From the NCBI GenBank assembly GCA_031546845.1, contig JAVBJT010000004.1, forward strand, positions 62,001-126,000: DNA of 64,000 nucleotides, given 5' to 3'. Shown piece by piece: positions 46,821 to 55,481 of the stretch. Position 1 is the stretch's first letter; each line of letters opens with the position of its first letter. Under the pieces are notes generated by a model. It worked only from the letters and a program-made list of their open reading frames with translations. It was not told the DNA's origin and did no database searches. The position numbers and the translations under genes were made by a program. The DNA is from Azoarcus sp031546845 (GTDB lineage: Bacteria; Pseudomonadota; Gammaproteobacteria; Burkholderiales; Rhodocyclaceae).

Positions 46821-48439
46821 GTCATCGGGGCGGGGATGCCCGCGCCGGCGCCTCTCCGGCATGGGCATTCCGCCTGGCACTGGCGCTGTTCGCCGGCCTG
46901 GGGCTATTCGTAGCACTCACCTTCCGGCACTACGGCATCAGTAACGACGAGGAAGTACAGCACACCTACGGCCGCCTGCTGCTCGATTTCTACGGCTCCG
47001 GCTTTGCCGACCGCAGCGCCTTCGAGTACAAGAATCTCTACCTTTACGGCGGCCTGTTCGACATGATCGCCGCCGCGCTCGAGCGCCTTCTGCCCGGCGA
47101 AAATCTGTGGGATCTGCGCCACCTGCTGTCCGCCCTCTGGGGGCTGGCCGGCTTTGCCGGCGCATGGCTGCTCGCCCGCCGCCTGGCCGGCGAATGGGCG
47201 GCCTCGATGGCGCTGCTGCTATTGCTCGTCACCGGCGCATGGACAGGCGCGATATTCACCCACACCAAGGACGTTCCCTTTGCCGCCGCGATGGTGTGGT
47301 CGCTGTACTTTATCGTCCGCATCGCGCCGCAACTGCCCCGGCCGGCGGCACGACATATCATCGGCCTTGGCATTGCCCTCGGGTGCGCTTTCGGCATCCG
47401 CGTGGGCGCGGTATTCGCCGTGTTCTATCTGGCCGCGACGCTGCTGGTGGCAAGCCTGTGCATGGCGGGAAACAGCCGCGAACGGTTTGCCTTCATCGCC
47501 CGCGCACTTGTTTCACTCGTGCCGGCGGCGGCGATCGCCATCGCACTGATGGGCCTGTTCTGGCCGTGGGCGGTCATGGCGCCGGAAAACCTGTACAAAG
47601 CGGCAACCAGTTTTTCGCACTTCGCCTTCGATCTCGACACCATCATCGACGGTGTGGTGATGAACAACGGCGACGTGCCCGGCACCTATCTATCCCGCTA
47701 TATGCTGGTGCGCCTGCCGGAATTGTTCCTGCTCGGCATCGTGCTGGCGGCAATGGCCGGCTTGCGCGCGCTGCCAGGCTTGGTTGCCTCGCCCGCCGCG
47801 CGCCGGAACGCCCTGCCCTGGTTCGCGCCCGTGCTCGCCGTCGCGTTCCCGCTCGTCTACACCTTACTGGCGGCGCCGCCGCTATACAACGGCATCCGCC
47901 ATTTCACCTTTTTATTGCCGCCGCTGGCGGTGCTCGGTGGCGCCGGTTTTACCGCCGCCTGGGCGCAGGCGCGAAACTGGCCACGCGCACGCCTGCTTGC
48001 CGCCGCCGCTTGCGTGGCACTGGCCGTGAGCCACGGCGTGAATCTGGCCCGCCTGCACCCTTACGAATACCTGGCCTACAACAGGCTTGCCGGCGGCCTG
48101 CAAGGCACGTCGGGGCGCTGGGAGCAAGATTATTGGGCGGCCACGTTGCGCGAAGCGGCGGAGCAACTGAACGATTTCGTCGCGCGGGAAGGCGATCCGG
48201 ACGCGCATTACGAAGTCGCGGCCTGTTCCGAACCCATCCAGGCCGAGGCGTGGCTGGACGCGCATTTCGAGGTCACGCCGGAATGGGACGACGCGGATTT
48301 CTATCTATCGCCCACGCAAATGGATTGCAACAACGTGCTCAAGGGCACGGTGATCGCCACGGTGGTGCGCGAAGGTGTCACGCTCGCCGAGGTACGCGAC
48401 CGTCGCATGCTTACCGGCCACGAACGCTTGCCGCGCTGA
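46817..48439 (+). CDS. GT-C-type (family 39-like) membrane glycosyltransferase
   Basis: A 540-residue protein with about ten to eleven membrane helices and the early acidic motif SNDEEVQHTYGRLLLDFY, typical of GT-C enzymes that take sugars from polyprenyl carriers. HTKDVPFAAAMVW and GIRVGAVFAVFYL fit family 39/ArnT-like proteins. Start is GTG 46817 overlapping the stop of the GT2 gene, the standard pairing for loading and transfer of a lipid-linked sugar. The acceptor is unknown. A C-terminal soluble domain of about 90 residues carries no recognised motif. Confidence 0.8.
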   Translation: MSHRGGDARAGASPAWAFRLALALFAGLGLFVALTFRHYGISNDEEVQHTYGRLLLDFYGSGFADRSAFEYKNLYLYGGLFDMIAAALERLLPGENLWDLRHLLSALWGLAGFAGAWLLARRLAGEWAASMALLLLLVTGAWTGAIFTHTKDVPFAAAMVWSLYFIVRIAPQLPRPAARHIIGLGIALGCAFGIRVGAVFAVFYLAATLLVASLCMAGNSRERFAFIARALVSLVPAAAIAIALMGLFWPWAVMAPENLYKAATSFSHFAFDLDTIIDGVVMNNGDVPGTYLSRYMLVRLPELFLLGIVLAAMAGLRALPGLVASPAARRNALPWFAPVLAVAFPLVYTLLAAPPLYNGIRHFTFLLPPLAVLGGAGFTAAWAQARNWPRARLLAAAACVALAVSHGVNLARLHPYEYLAYNRLAGGLQGTSGRWEQDYWAATLREAAEQLNDFVAREGDPDAHYEVAACSEPIQAEAWLDAHFEVTPEWDDADFYLSPTQMDCNNVLKGTVIATVVREGVTLAEVRDRRMLTGHERLPR

Positions 48440-48466
48440 AAAGCGCGGCCCGCTGACACGATACGC

Positions 48467-49375
48467 TCAGCCGCCGATCTGGGCGGCGAGATCGGGTTGC
48501 ACCGCCGTCAGCGTCGCATGCAAACCGACGACACTGCCGACGATGATCAGGCTCGGCGTTTTCAACGCCGCCTGACGCGCACACGCAGCCAACTCGCCCA
48601 ATGAACTGGTGACGATACGCTGCGCCGGCGTGGTCGCCGCATGCACCACGGCGGCGGGCGTTGTGGCGGGCAAACCGTGCGCGATGAGTTCGCGGCAGAT
48701 GATTTCGAGCGCGCCAAGCCCCATGTAGATCACCACCGTCTGGTGCGGACGCGCGAGCGCGGGCCAGTCGAGATCGACCGTGCCCTCCTTCAAATGGCCA
48801 GTGCTGAACACCACCGTCTGCGCGTGCTCGCGGTGGGTCAAGGGAATACCGGTACAGGCGCCCGCGCCGGCGGCGGCGGTGACGCCGGGCACGACCTCAC
48901 AGGCGATGCCGGCGGCGACCAGTTCTTCCATTTCCTCGCCGCCACGGCCGAAAATGAATGGATCTCCGCCCTTGAGCCGCACGACATTCAAGCCGCGACG
49001 CGCCAGATCGACCAGCAGACGATTGATGTCCCCTTGCGGCAAGGCGTGGTTGCCCGCCTCCTTGCCGGCATAAAAACGCTGTGCGGCAGGCTTGGCGAGG
49101 TCTAGAATACCCTCGCCAATGAGATGGTCATACACGATGACATCAGCTTCCGCGATGCGTTGCGCGGCGCGCAAAGTCAATAGATCCGCCGCACCCGGCC
49201 CCGCGCCAACGAGACTAACGCGGCCGGCGGCACCCGGCCCATGCAGGGAAGCGGGCTGCTCACACGCCTCCCCCATTTTCGCGTTCGGCCTACAGGACGC
49301 TTCGCCATCGCTTTTTGCCGCCGCGGCGCCGGTCGGAATACGCAACACAGTTGCCACGGACTTGCTCATTGCCAT
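48467..49375 (-). CDS. nirE: Uroporphyrinogen-III C-methyltransferase for heme d1 (NirE type)
   Basis: A 302-residue SUMT. Signature parts: VGAGPGAADLLTLRA, VVRLKGGDPFIFGRGGEE, VVPGVTAAAGAGACTGIPLTHR and VIYMG. It methylates uroporphyrinogen III to precorrin-2. The enzyme lacks CysG's dehydrogenase domain and has an N-terminal extension of about 50 residues with no known role. CobA and NirE are alike in sequence; the position divergent from nirS, with an FNR-type box between, is the reason for calling it NirE. Confidence 0.85.
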   Translation of the reverse strand: MAMSKSVATVLRIPTGAAAAKSDGEASCRPNAKMGEACEQPASLHGPGAAGRVSLVGAGPGAADLLTLRAAQRIAEADVIVYDHLIGEGILDLAKPAAQRFYAGKEAGNHALPQGDINRLLVDLARRGLNVVRLKGGDPFIFGRGGEEMEELVAAGIACEVVPGVTAAAGAGACTGIPLTHREHAQTVVFSTGHLKEGTVDLDWPALARPHQTVVIYMGLGALEIICRELIAHGLPATTPAAVVHAATTPAQRIVTSSLGELAACARQAALKTPSLIIVGSVVGLHATLTAVQPDLAAQIGG

Positions 49376-49431
49376 GTTCTCTGTCGAAAAGCCTGAAGTG
49401 ACTTTATATCAGTGTGGCCGGAGATGTGAAA

Positions 49432-49445
49432 TTGACCCAGATTAA
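49432..49445. promoter_or_regulatory. FNR/DNR-type box in the nirE-nirS intergenic region
   Basis: TTGAC-CCAG-ATTAA matches the FNR/DNR consensus TTGAT-N4-ATCAA with one mismatch in each half. Its centre is about 84 bases before the nirS ATG, which fits a class II position with transcription starting near 49480. It could drive nirS and, on the other strand, nirE, in response to low oxygen and NO. Confidence 0.65.
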
Positions 49446-49522
49446 GGACCATATATTTCATAGGGGAATAGAGTACGGTGAGGTTTGGTAACAATCTTGC
49501 AAACCGTTTTAGGGAGATTGAC

Positions 49523-51202
49523 ATGCAAGTTAGAAGATTGGTAGGCGCACTTGCGCTGCTGACGCTGCCGCTTGCGGCAAGTAGCGCGTGGGCGGCGGAT
49601 GCTCCGAGCATGACCGCCGACGAAAAGGCCAAAGCAAAGCAGGTTTATTTCGAACGCTGCGCCGGCTGTCACGGTGTGCTGCGCAAGGGAGCGACGGGCA
49701 AGAACCTGGAACCTCACTGGGAAAAGACGCTTGCCGATGGTACCAAGCAAGAAGGCGGCACGCTCAAGCTCGGCACTGATCGGCTGGAAAAAATCATCTC
49801 CCTCGGCACGGAAGGGGGCATGGTCAACTACGACGACATCCTGAGCAAGGATGAAATCAACATGATGGCCCGCTATATCCAGCAAACACCGGATATTCCG
49901 CCGGAGTTCTCGCTGAAGGATATGCGCGATAGCTGGAAAGTGCTGGTTCCGGTCGATCAACGCCCAACCAAGCAGATGAACAAGGTCAATCTGCAGAACA
50001 TCTTCGCGGTCACGCTGCGCGACGCCGGCAAGCTCGCGCTGATCGACGGCGACACCAAGCAGATCTGGAAGGTGCTCGACACCGGCTACGCGGTCCATAT
50101 CTCGCGCCTGTCGGCTTCCGGCCGCTACATCTACACGGTCGGCCGCGACGGCCTTGTCACGCTGATCGACATGTGGCCCGAAACGCCGAACACCGTCGCC
50201 ACGGTTCGCATGGGTTCCGACGCACGCTCGGTCGAAACGTCGAAGTTCAAGGGCTACGAAGACAAATACCTGGTCGGTGGCACCTACTGGCCGCCCCAGT
50301 ACTCGATCATGGACGGCCTCACGCTCGAGCCGCTCAAGATCGTTTCCACCCGTGGCATGACGGTCGACGGCGAATATCACCCCGAGCCGCGCGTAGCCTC
50401 GATCGTGGCTTCGCACATCAAGCCCGAGTGGGTCATCAACGTCAAGGAAACCGGTCAGATCCTGCTGGTCGACTACACCGACATCAAGAATCTGAAGACC
50501 ACGCAGATCGATTCCGCCAAGTTCCTGCATGACGGTGGCTGGGATGCGTCCAAGCGCTACTTCATGGTCGCGGCCAACGCGTCGAAGAAAGTCGCGGCAG
50601 TCGATACCAAGACCGGCAAGCTCGCGGCGCTGATCGACACGGCCGACAAGCCGCACCCGGGACGCGGCACCAACTTCATGCACCCGCAGTTCGGCCCGGT
50701 ATGGACAACCGGCCACCTCGGCGCCGACGTGGTATCGCTGATTTCGACGCCGTCGGACAAGCCGGCGGATGCGAAATACAAGCAATACAACTGGAAAGTG
50801 GTGCAGGAACTGAAAATGCCGGGCGCGGGCAACCTGTTCGTCAAAACGCACCCGACATCGTCCCACCTGTGGGCCGATGCACCGCTGAATCCGGAACGCG
50901 ACATTGCCGAAGCGGTGTATGTGTATGACCTCAAGGATCTGTCCAAAGCGCCGCGCCGTCTCGACGTAGCCAAGGATTCCGGCCTGCCGGAAAGCAAGGC
51001 GATTCGCCGTGCGGTCCATCCGGAATACAACAAGGCGGGCGACGAAGTCTGGATTTCCTTGTGGGGCGGCAAGACCGACCAATCCGCCGTCGTCATCTAT
51101 GACGACAAGACGCTGGCCTTGAAGAAGGTGATCACCGATCCTGGCATGGTGACGCCGACAGGCAAGTTCAACGTCTTCAACACCCAGTACGACATCTACT
51201 GA
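49523..51202 (+). CDS. nirS: Cytochrome cd1 nitrite reductase
   Basis: A 559-residue periplasmic nitrite reductase that reduces nitrite to nitric oxide. A signal peptide (RRLVGALALLTLPLAASSAWA) precedes the c-heme domain with CAGCH (Cys46-His50), followed by the eight-bladed d1 propeller. RYIYTVGRDGLVTLIDMWP, KGYEDKYLVGGTYWPPQYSIMDG, the paired histidines of VASIVASHIKPEW and GRGTNFMHPQFGPVWTTGHLG are the conserved d1 regions. ATG 49523 with AGGGAG ahead. First gene of a run that continues with nirT. Confidence 0.98.
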   Translation: MQVRRLVGALALLTLPLAASSAWAADAPSMTADEKAKAKQVYFERCAGCHGVLRKGATGKNLEPHWEKTLADGTKQEGGTLKLGTDRLEKIISLGTEGGMVNYDDILSKDEINMMARYIQQTPDIPPEFSLKDMRDSWKVLVPVDQRPTKQMNKVNLQNIFAVTLRDAGKLALIDGDTKQIWKVLDTGYAVHISRLSASGRYIYTVGRDGLVTLIDMWPETPNTVATVRMGSDARSVETSKFKGYEDKYLVGGTYWPPQYSIMDGLTLEPLKIVSTRGMTVDGEYHPEPRVASIVASHIKPEWVINVKETGQILLVDYTDIKNLKTTQIDSAKFLHDGGWDASKRYFMVAANASKKVAAVDTKTGKLAALIDTADKPHPGRGTNFMHPQFGPVWTTGHLGADVVSLISTPSDKPADAKYKQYNWKVVQELKMPGAGNLFVKTHPTSSHLWADAPLNPERDIAEAVYVYDLKDLSKAPRRLDVAKDSGLPESKAIRRAVHPEYNKAGDEVWISLWGGKTDQSAVVIYDDKTLALKKVITDPGMVTPTGKFNVFNTQYDIY

Positions 51203-51265
51203 TCGTCGCATCTCCTCCACGGTAGGCCTCCGCGTTCGCGCGGAGGCTGACGAGGACACCATTTC

Positions 51266-51868
51266 ATGACCGACCAAAACGGCCAAACACAAAACAAGCG
51301 CGGCCTGCTGGCCGCGTTGCGCCGGCCAAGCCCGCGCGCGCTCGGCAGCCTGCTGCTGACCGGCATCGTTATCGGCGTGCTGTTCTGGGGCGGCTTCAAC
51401 ACCGCTCTGGAAGCCACCAACACCGAACAGTTCTGCATTTCATGCCACGAAATGCGCGACAACGTTTACCAGGAGTACAAAGAAACCATTCACTACAGCA
51501 ATCGCACTGGCGTACGCGCAACATGCCCGGACTGCCATGTGCCGAGAAACTGGACATACAAGATGCTGCGCAAGATCCAGGCATCGAAGGAAGTATGGGG
51601 CAAGCTCACCGGCTCCATCGACACACGCGAAAAATTCCAAGCCAAACGGCTCGAACTGGCCCGCCACGAATGGGCACGAATGAAAGCTTCCGATTCGCGC
51701 GAATGCCGCAACTGCCACAGCCTGGACAGCATGAACGCCGAAGCGCAGAAACAGCGCGCGCGCAAACAGCACGACATGGCGCGCGAAGACGGGACAACCT
51801 GTATTGTCTGCCACAAGGGTATCGCGCACCATAAACCCGAAGGCATGACCGAAGACGATGAAGAATGA
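51266..51868 (+). CDS. nirT: NirT, tetraheme cytochrome c (NapC/NirT family)
   Basis: A 200-residue membrane-anchored quinol dehydrogenase. One N-terminal helix (about residues 25-47) is followed by four CxxCH motifs: CISCH (Cys57), CPDCH, CRNCH and CIVCH. It takes electrons from the quinol pool to periplasmic carriers feeding NirS. It follows nirS after 63 bases with GAGGAC before the ATG. Confidence 0.95.
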   Translation: MTDQNGQTQNKRGLLAALRRPSPRALGSLLLTGIVIGVLFWGGFNTALEATNTEQFCISCHEMRDNVYQEYKETIHYSNRTGVRATCPDCHVPRNWTYKMLRKIQASKEVWGKLTGSIDTREKFQAKRLELARHEWARMKASDSRECRNCHSLDSMNAEAQKQRARKQHDMAREDGTTCIVCHKGIAHHKPEGMTEDDEE

Positions 51869-51902
51869 GCCGGCCGCAACCGGCTCACGGAGAAACCACC
51901 TT

Positions 51903-52766
51903 ATGAAGAAAACCCTGATCGCCGGCGCCCTGTTCGCCCTTGCCGCGGGCAACGCGCTGGCCGCCGCGCCGGCCGACTGGAGCAGAGTCGAGGCAAAAGA
52001 AATCACCCTGTTCTACCCCGGCGTTTCCCCGCTGGAATGGATCATGAAGGGCACCGACCACGGCGGCGCGCGCGGGCTGAAAAAAGGCGAAACCTGTGCC
52101 GACTGCCACAGCAGCGAAACCGCCGATATGGGCAAGAAGATGGTCAGCGGGCAAAAAATAGAGCCCACGCCCATTCCCGGTAAAGCCGCCGCGATTCCGG
52201 TCAAGGTACAGGCCGCGCACGACGGCGATACGCTGTACCTGCGCTTCTCCTGGACGCAGCCGAAAGCCTCCGGCGCGCCGAAAATGGACGACAAGAATCC
52301 GGTCAAGATTGCGTTCATGCTCGACGGCGGCAAGGTCGACATGGCCGACAAGGCCGGCTGCTGGGCGTCCTGTCATGGCGACGTGCGCACCATGCCGGGA
52401 GGTAACGACAAAAAAACCAAGTATGTGAAGGACGCTTCGCTTACCGACGGGCGCTATTACGATCTCATGCAATGGCGTAGCGGCGAGAAAAAGGCATACG
52501 ATGGTTACGTTGCCGACAGCCGCGTCATGGAAGGCGGCAAGGCGTTGACCAGCGCGGACGGCAAACTCGACGGTGACACCTGGACAGTGGTGTTCGCGCG
52601 CAAGTTCACCGGCGGCGAAGGCGACGTCAAGCTCGAAACAGGGAAGGCGTACAATTTCGGCTTCGCCATTCATGATGACAGTGCCACCGGGCGCTTCCAC
52701 CACGTTTCGCTCGGCTACAAGCTCGGCATCGACACCAAGGGCGACATCACCGCGGTCAAGCAATGA
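51903..52766 (+). CDS. Diheme cytochrome c-552 (P. stutzeri NirB-type, EB_dh-like domain)
   Basis: A 287-residue periplasmic cytochrome with signal peptide (KKTLIAGALFALAAGNALA). It has one canonical heme site CADCH (Cys65-His69) and one CxxxCH site CWASCH (Cys153-His158), inside a domain of the cytochrome c-552/ethylbenzene-dehydrogenase heme-binding type (beta-sandwich; FSWTQPKAS, AFMLDGGKVDMADKAGCWAS, YNFGFAIHDD). This matches the cytochrome c-552 of the nirSTB genes of Pseudomonas stutzeri, called NirB there (not the assimilatory NirB). I infer a role in electron transfer to NirS. ATG 51903 with GGAG upstream. Confidence 0.8.
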   Translation: MKKTLIAGALFALAAGNALAAAPADWSRVEAKEITLFYPGVSPLEWIMKGTDHGGARGLKKGETCADCHSSETADMGKKMVSGQKIEPTPIPGKAAAIPVKVQAAHDGDTLYLRFSWTQPKASGAPKMDDKNPVKIAFMLDGGKVDMADKAGCWASCHGDVRTMPGGNDKKTKYVKDASLTDGRYYDLMQWRSGEKKAYDGYVADSRVMEGGKALTSADGKLDGDTWTVVFARKFTGGEGDVKLETGKAYNFGFAIHDDSATGRFHHVSLGYKLGIDTKGDITAVKQ

Positions 52767-52783
52767 CATAGCACAGGAGCAAC

Positions 52784-53107
52784 ATGATGAACGCCAGATG
52801 CGCGCTCGCAACCGCCAGCCTACTATTACTGCTCGGCGCGAACGGCGCGCAGGCTGCCGAACATCAGGTGACGGCGGAAAAATACACATTCACCCCGGCG
52901 GAACTCCATGTGCGCCGGGGTGATACCGTCAAATGGACCAACAACGAGAAGCGGGTCAGCCATTCGGTGCTCTTCGTCGGCACCGGGCAGGAATCCGATC
53001 GTTTCTTTCCCGGCGAATCGTGGTCGCGCACCTTTGACGAAGCCGGCCGCTACGAATACCACTGCGGCCCGCACCCGGAAATGACCGGCGTCGTTATCGT
53101 CGAATAA
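52784..53107 (+). CDS. Periplasmic cupredoxin (plastocyanin/azurin-like)
   Basis: A 107-residue blue-copper protein with a signal peptide (cut near AQA-AEH). Copper ligands are visible as H60 (SHSVLF), C94, H97 and M100 in YHCGPHPEM, the type-1 site. It would carry electrons in the periplasm. Gene order nirS-nirT-cytochrome c-552-cupredoxin puts it where P. stutzeri has the cytochrome c-551 gene nirM, so it may be the direct donor to NirS. ATG ATG at 52784 with AGGAG upstream. Confidence 0.9.
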   Translation: MMNARCALATASLLLLLGANGAQAAEHQVTAEKYTFTPAELHVRRGDTVKWTNNEKRVSHSVLFVGTGQESDRFFPGESWSRTFDEAGRYEYHCGPHPEMTGVVIVE

Positions 53108-53140
53108 CCATCACGATCCGCGAAGCGGACACGAACCGGC

Positions 53141-53581
53141 TCAGAAAAACCCTTTGCGCAGGTTGATGCCGTATTCGAGCCACGCCTTCAGGCAACACAG
53201 CATCTGCGTCCAGCCCATGCAGTTCATGTAAGAGGCATCCAGCCCCTGCTGGCTCTCGCTCCACCCCGCTTCGCGGATGCTGAGCTGCGTCGCGGTATCG
53301 TCGAGCGCGGTAAAGCACATCTCCACCCGATTCGTCCGCCCGCTTTCCATCGAACCCCAGTCGAGCACGATGCGCTCATTCTCGACGCACTCGCGCACCT
53401 GTACTGGAAAAGCGCCAGGGTGATCGGCAAATTCCCACATTACCGTGGCCCCGGCATCCAGCGCGGCGCTCGCGCCACCAGTGGTGAAGTAGCGGCTTAG
53501 TTTGTCGGGAGCGTATACCGCATCGAACACCTCCCCGATCGGCTTCTGGATTTTTACGGATACCGTGAATTTCAGATCCAT
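53141..53581 (-). CDS. SRPBCC/AHSA1-domain protein
   Basis: A 146-residue START-like protein of the AHSA1 group: the N-terminal IQKPIGEVFDAVYAPDKLSRYF, VMWEFADHPGAFPVQVREC and the C-terminal NCMGWTQMLCCLKAWLEYG are typical. These bind small hydrophobic ligands or act as stress partners; the ligand is unknown. It is encoded against the direction of the nir genes and splits them into nirS-T-c552-cupredoxin and nirC-F-DL-G-H. Confidence 0.85.
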   Translation of the reverse strand: MDLKFTVSVKIQKPIGEVFDAVYAPDKLSRYFTTGGASAALDAGATVMWEFADHPGAFPVQVRECVENERIVLDWGSMESGRTNRVEMCFTALDDTATQLSIREAGWSESQQGLDASYMNCMGWTQMLCCLKAWLEYGINLRKGFF

Positions 53582-53870
53582 ACGCGCTCCTTGATAGGAT
53601 TGGTCTTTCTCAAAGGACTGCGGCCCCCGTTTCGAGGCGGAGATGAGCCACGCGCTCTACCGTACCCAACAAACAATACCCAAGCCATGCCCAAAGTGTC
53701 CCCGCTACTTGGCAAATGGCCGTACGATCGCATTATGCGACGCCCCAGATACGGAAGACGACCCCGCAGTCGAAGGCGAATCACGCATTACCATGCTCCT
53801 TTTACTATCCTCGCTCCAGTTCCCCTCCGGGGATGCTATTCCCCTGCCACCCACTGTTCGCCCATGTCGA

Positions 53871-53884
53871 TTGATCCCCGTCAA
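53871..53884 (+). promoter_or_regulatory. FNR/DNR-type box upstream of nirC
   Basis: TTGAT-CCCC-GTCAA, a nearly perfect FNR/DNR/NNR site, 49 bases before the nirC ATG. It supports anaerobic or NO-dependent control of the nirCFDLGH transcript separate from nirS. Confidence 0.75.
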
Positions 53885-53932
53885 AGACGAAGCATCACCC
53901 ACACCGCAGACTCCTTTTCACAGGAGGCCGCA

Positions 53933-54301
53933 ATGAAATTTTCCCTCTCGATTCCCCCCTTGGCCATTCATGTCGCCGTTTTCGTCGGCGCGGCGCTTAT
54001 CGCCGCCTATGCCTCGGCATCCATCGCCGCCGACCCCGCGCGCGAGCGGGAATTGATCCGCCTGGTACGCCAGGATTGCGGCTCCTGTCACGGCTTGAAA
54101 CTCAATGGCGGCTTGGGGCCGGCACTGCTACCCTCGACCTTGGCCGGCAAGCCGGAAGAAGCGCTGGTAGCGACGGTTCTGAATGGCCGGCCGGGTTCGG
54201 CGATGCCGGGATGGCGCCGCTTTATGGATGAAGCCGAGGCGGCGTGGGTCGTACGCGCCCTGATCGCCGGCTTTCCCGAAGACCAGGGAGCACGCCAATG
54301 A
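53933..54301 (+). CDS. nirC: NirC, small periplasmic c-type cytochrome
   Basis: A 122-residue monoheme cytochrome with an N-terminal signal/anchor (about residues 8-32), heme site CGSCH (Cys49-His53) and a Met ligand in GSAMPGW. NirC is linked to heme d1 maturation or can donate electrons to NirS. AGGAGG lies just before the ATG at 53933; the longer open frame upstream is not coding. Its stop overlaps the nirF start. Confidence 0.88.
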   Translation: MKFSLSIPPLAIHVAVFVGAALIAAYASASIAADPARERELIRLVRQDCGSCHGLKLNGGLGPALLPSTLAGKPEEALVATVLNGRPGSAMPGWRRFMDEAEAAWVVRALIAGFPEDQGARQ

Positions 54302-55476
54302 CAAGCCTTGCCTTACGTTTTGCCGCCATTGCGCTGACCGTGGCCCTAGCCGGCTGCGCCACACCCGCCTTGCGCGGCACCGGCGACCTCGGCGTCATAA
54401 TCGAACGCGCGACTGGACAGGTGCGGGTCATCGACACCACAACACAGCGCGCACTGGCGCAAGTGAGCGGGCTGGGAGATCTGTCCCACGCCTCCGTGGT
54501 GTTCTCACGCGATAGCCGCTATGCCTACGTGTTCGGACGCGACGGCGGGCTGACCAAGGTCGATCTGCTCACCGCCACCATCGCTCGCCGCATCGTGCAA
54601 GCGGGCAACGCCATCGGCGGCGCGATCTCGCAGGATGGCCGCATCGTCGTCGCACAGAACTACGAGCCGGGCGGCATCAAAGCCTTCGATGCCGACACCC
54701 TGGAACTGCTCGCCGACGTGCCCGCCGACTACGGCAACGAGGGCCGCCGCTCCAAGGTCGTCGGCCTCGTCGACCTACCAGGCAACCGCTTCGCCTACGC
54801 GCTGTTCGATGCTGGCGAAATCCGCGTTACCGATCTGTCCGACCCCGCCCATCCCCGCACCGAGCGCTACCCAGCCGGACGCCAGCCCTACGACGGCATG
54901 GTCACTCCCGACGGCCGCTACTACATCGCCGGCCTGTTCGGCGAGGACGGCCTGGCGCTGCTCGACCTGTGGCAACCGCAACAAGGCACGCGCCGCATAC
55001 TCGCGGGCTACGGCAAGGGCGAAGCGCCGCTGCCGGTGTACAAGATGCCGCATCTGCGCGGCTGGACCGTCGCGGGCGGCCGTGCGTGGCTGCCCGCCAT
55101 CGGCCGCCACGAAGTACTCGTGGTCGATACGCGCGACTGGCGCGAAGTAGGCCGCGTCGCCGTCGCCGGCCAGCCGGTGTTCGTGATGGCCCGCCCGGAT
55201 GGACGCGAAATCTGGGTCAACTTCGCCTTTCCCGACAATGGCCAGGTACAAGTCATCGACACGCTGAACATGCGCGTCGTCGACACCCTGCAACCGGGCC
55301 GCGCCATCCTGCACATGGAATTCACGCCCAAGGGCGAGGCGGTGTGGCTGTCGGCGCGCGACGACGACAAGGTACGCATCTTCGACACGCGCAGCCGCAA
55401 ACCCATCGCCGAACTGGACGCAGCCGATCCGAGCGGCATTTTCTTTACCAGCCGCGCGTTCCGCACCGGTTTCTGA
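54298..55476 (+). CDS. nirF: NirF, heme d1 biosynthesis protein (lipoprotein)
   Basis: A 392-residue beta-propeller protein related to the d1 domain of NirS, for a late step of heme d1 formation. The N-terminus carries a lipobox (ALAGC), so it is a periplasmic lipoprotein, as known for NirF. Typical parts are VVFSRDSRYAYVFGRDGGLT, VAQNYEPGGIKAFD, PAGRQPYDGMVTPDGRYYIA and KMPHLRGWTVAGG. ATG 54298 overlaps nirC. Confidence 0.95.
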   Translation: MTSLALRFAAIALTVALAGCATPALRGTGDLGVIIERATGQVRVIDTTTQRALAQVSGLGDLSHASVVFSRDSRYAYVFGRDGGLTKVDLLTATIARRIVQAGNAIGGAISQDGRIVVAQNYEPGGIKAFDADTLELLADVPADYGNEGRRSKVVGLVDLPGNRFAYALFDAGEIRVTDLSDPAHPRTERYPAGRQPYDGMVTPDGRYYIAGLFGEDGLALLDLWQPQQGTRRILAGYGKGEAPLPVYKMPHLRGWTVAGGRAWLPAIGRHEVLVVDTRDWREVGRVAVAGQPVFVMARPDGREIWVNFAFPDNGQVQVIDTLNMRVVDTLQPGRAILHMEFTPKGEAVWLSARDDDKVRIFDTRSRKPIAELDAADPSGIFFTSRAFRTGF

Positions 55477-55481
55477 CCATC

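Noticed and set aside
48467..49375. Siroheme or cobalamin SUMT (CysG/CobA) instead of NirE
   Set aside because: Not excluded by sequence, but the position divergent from nirS with a shared FNR-type box favours NirE.
49442..51292. 616-residue minus-strand reading frame
   Set aside because: Antisense to nirS; no protein features of its own.
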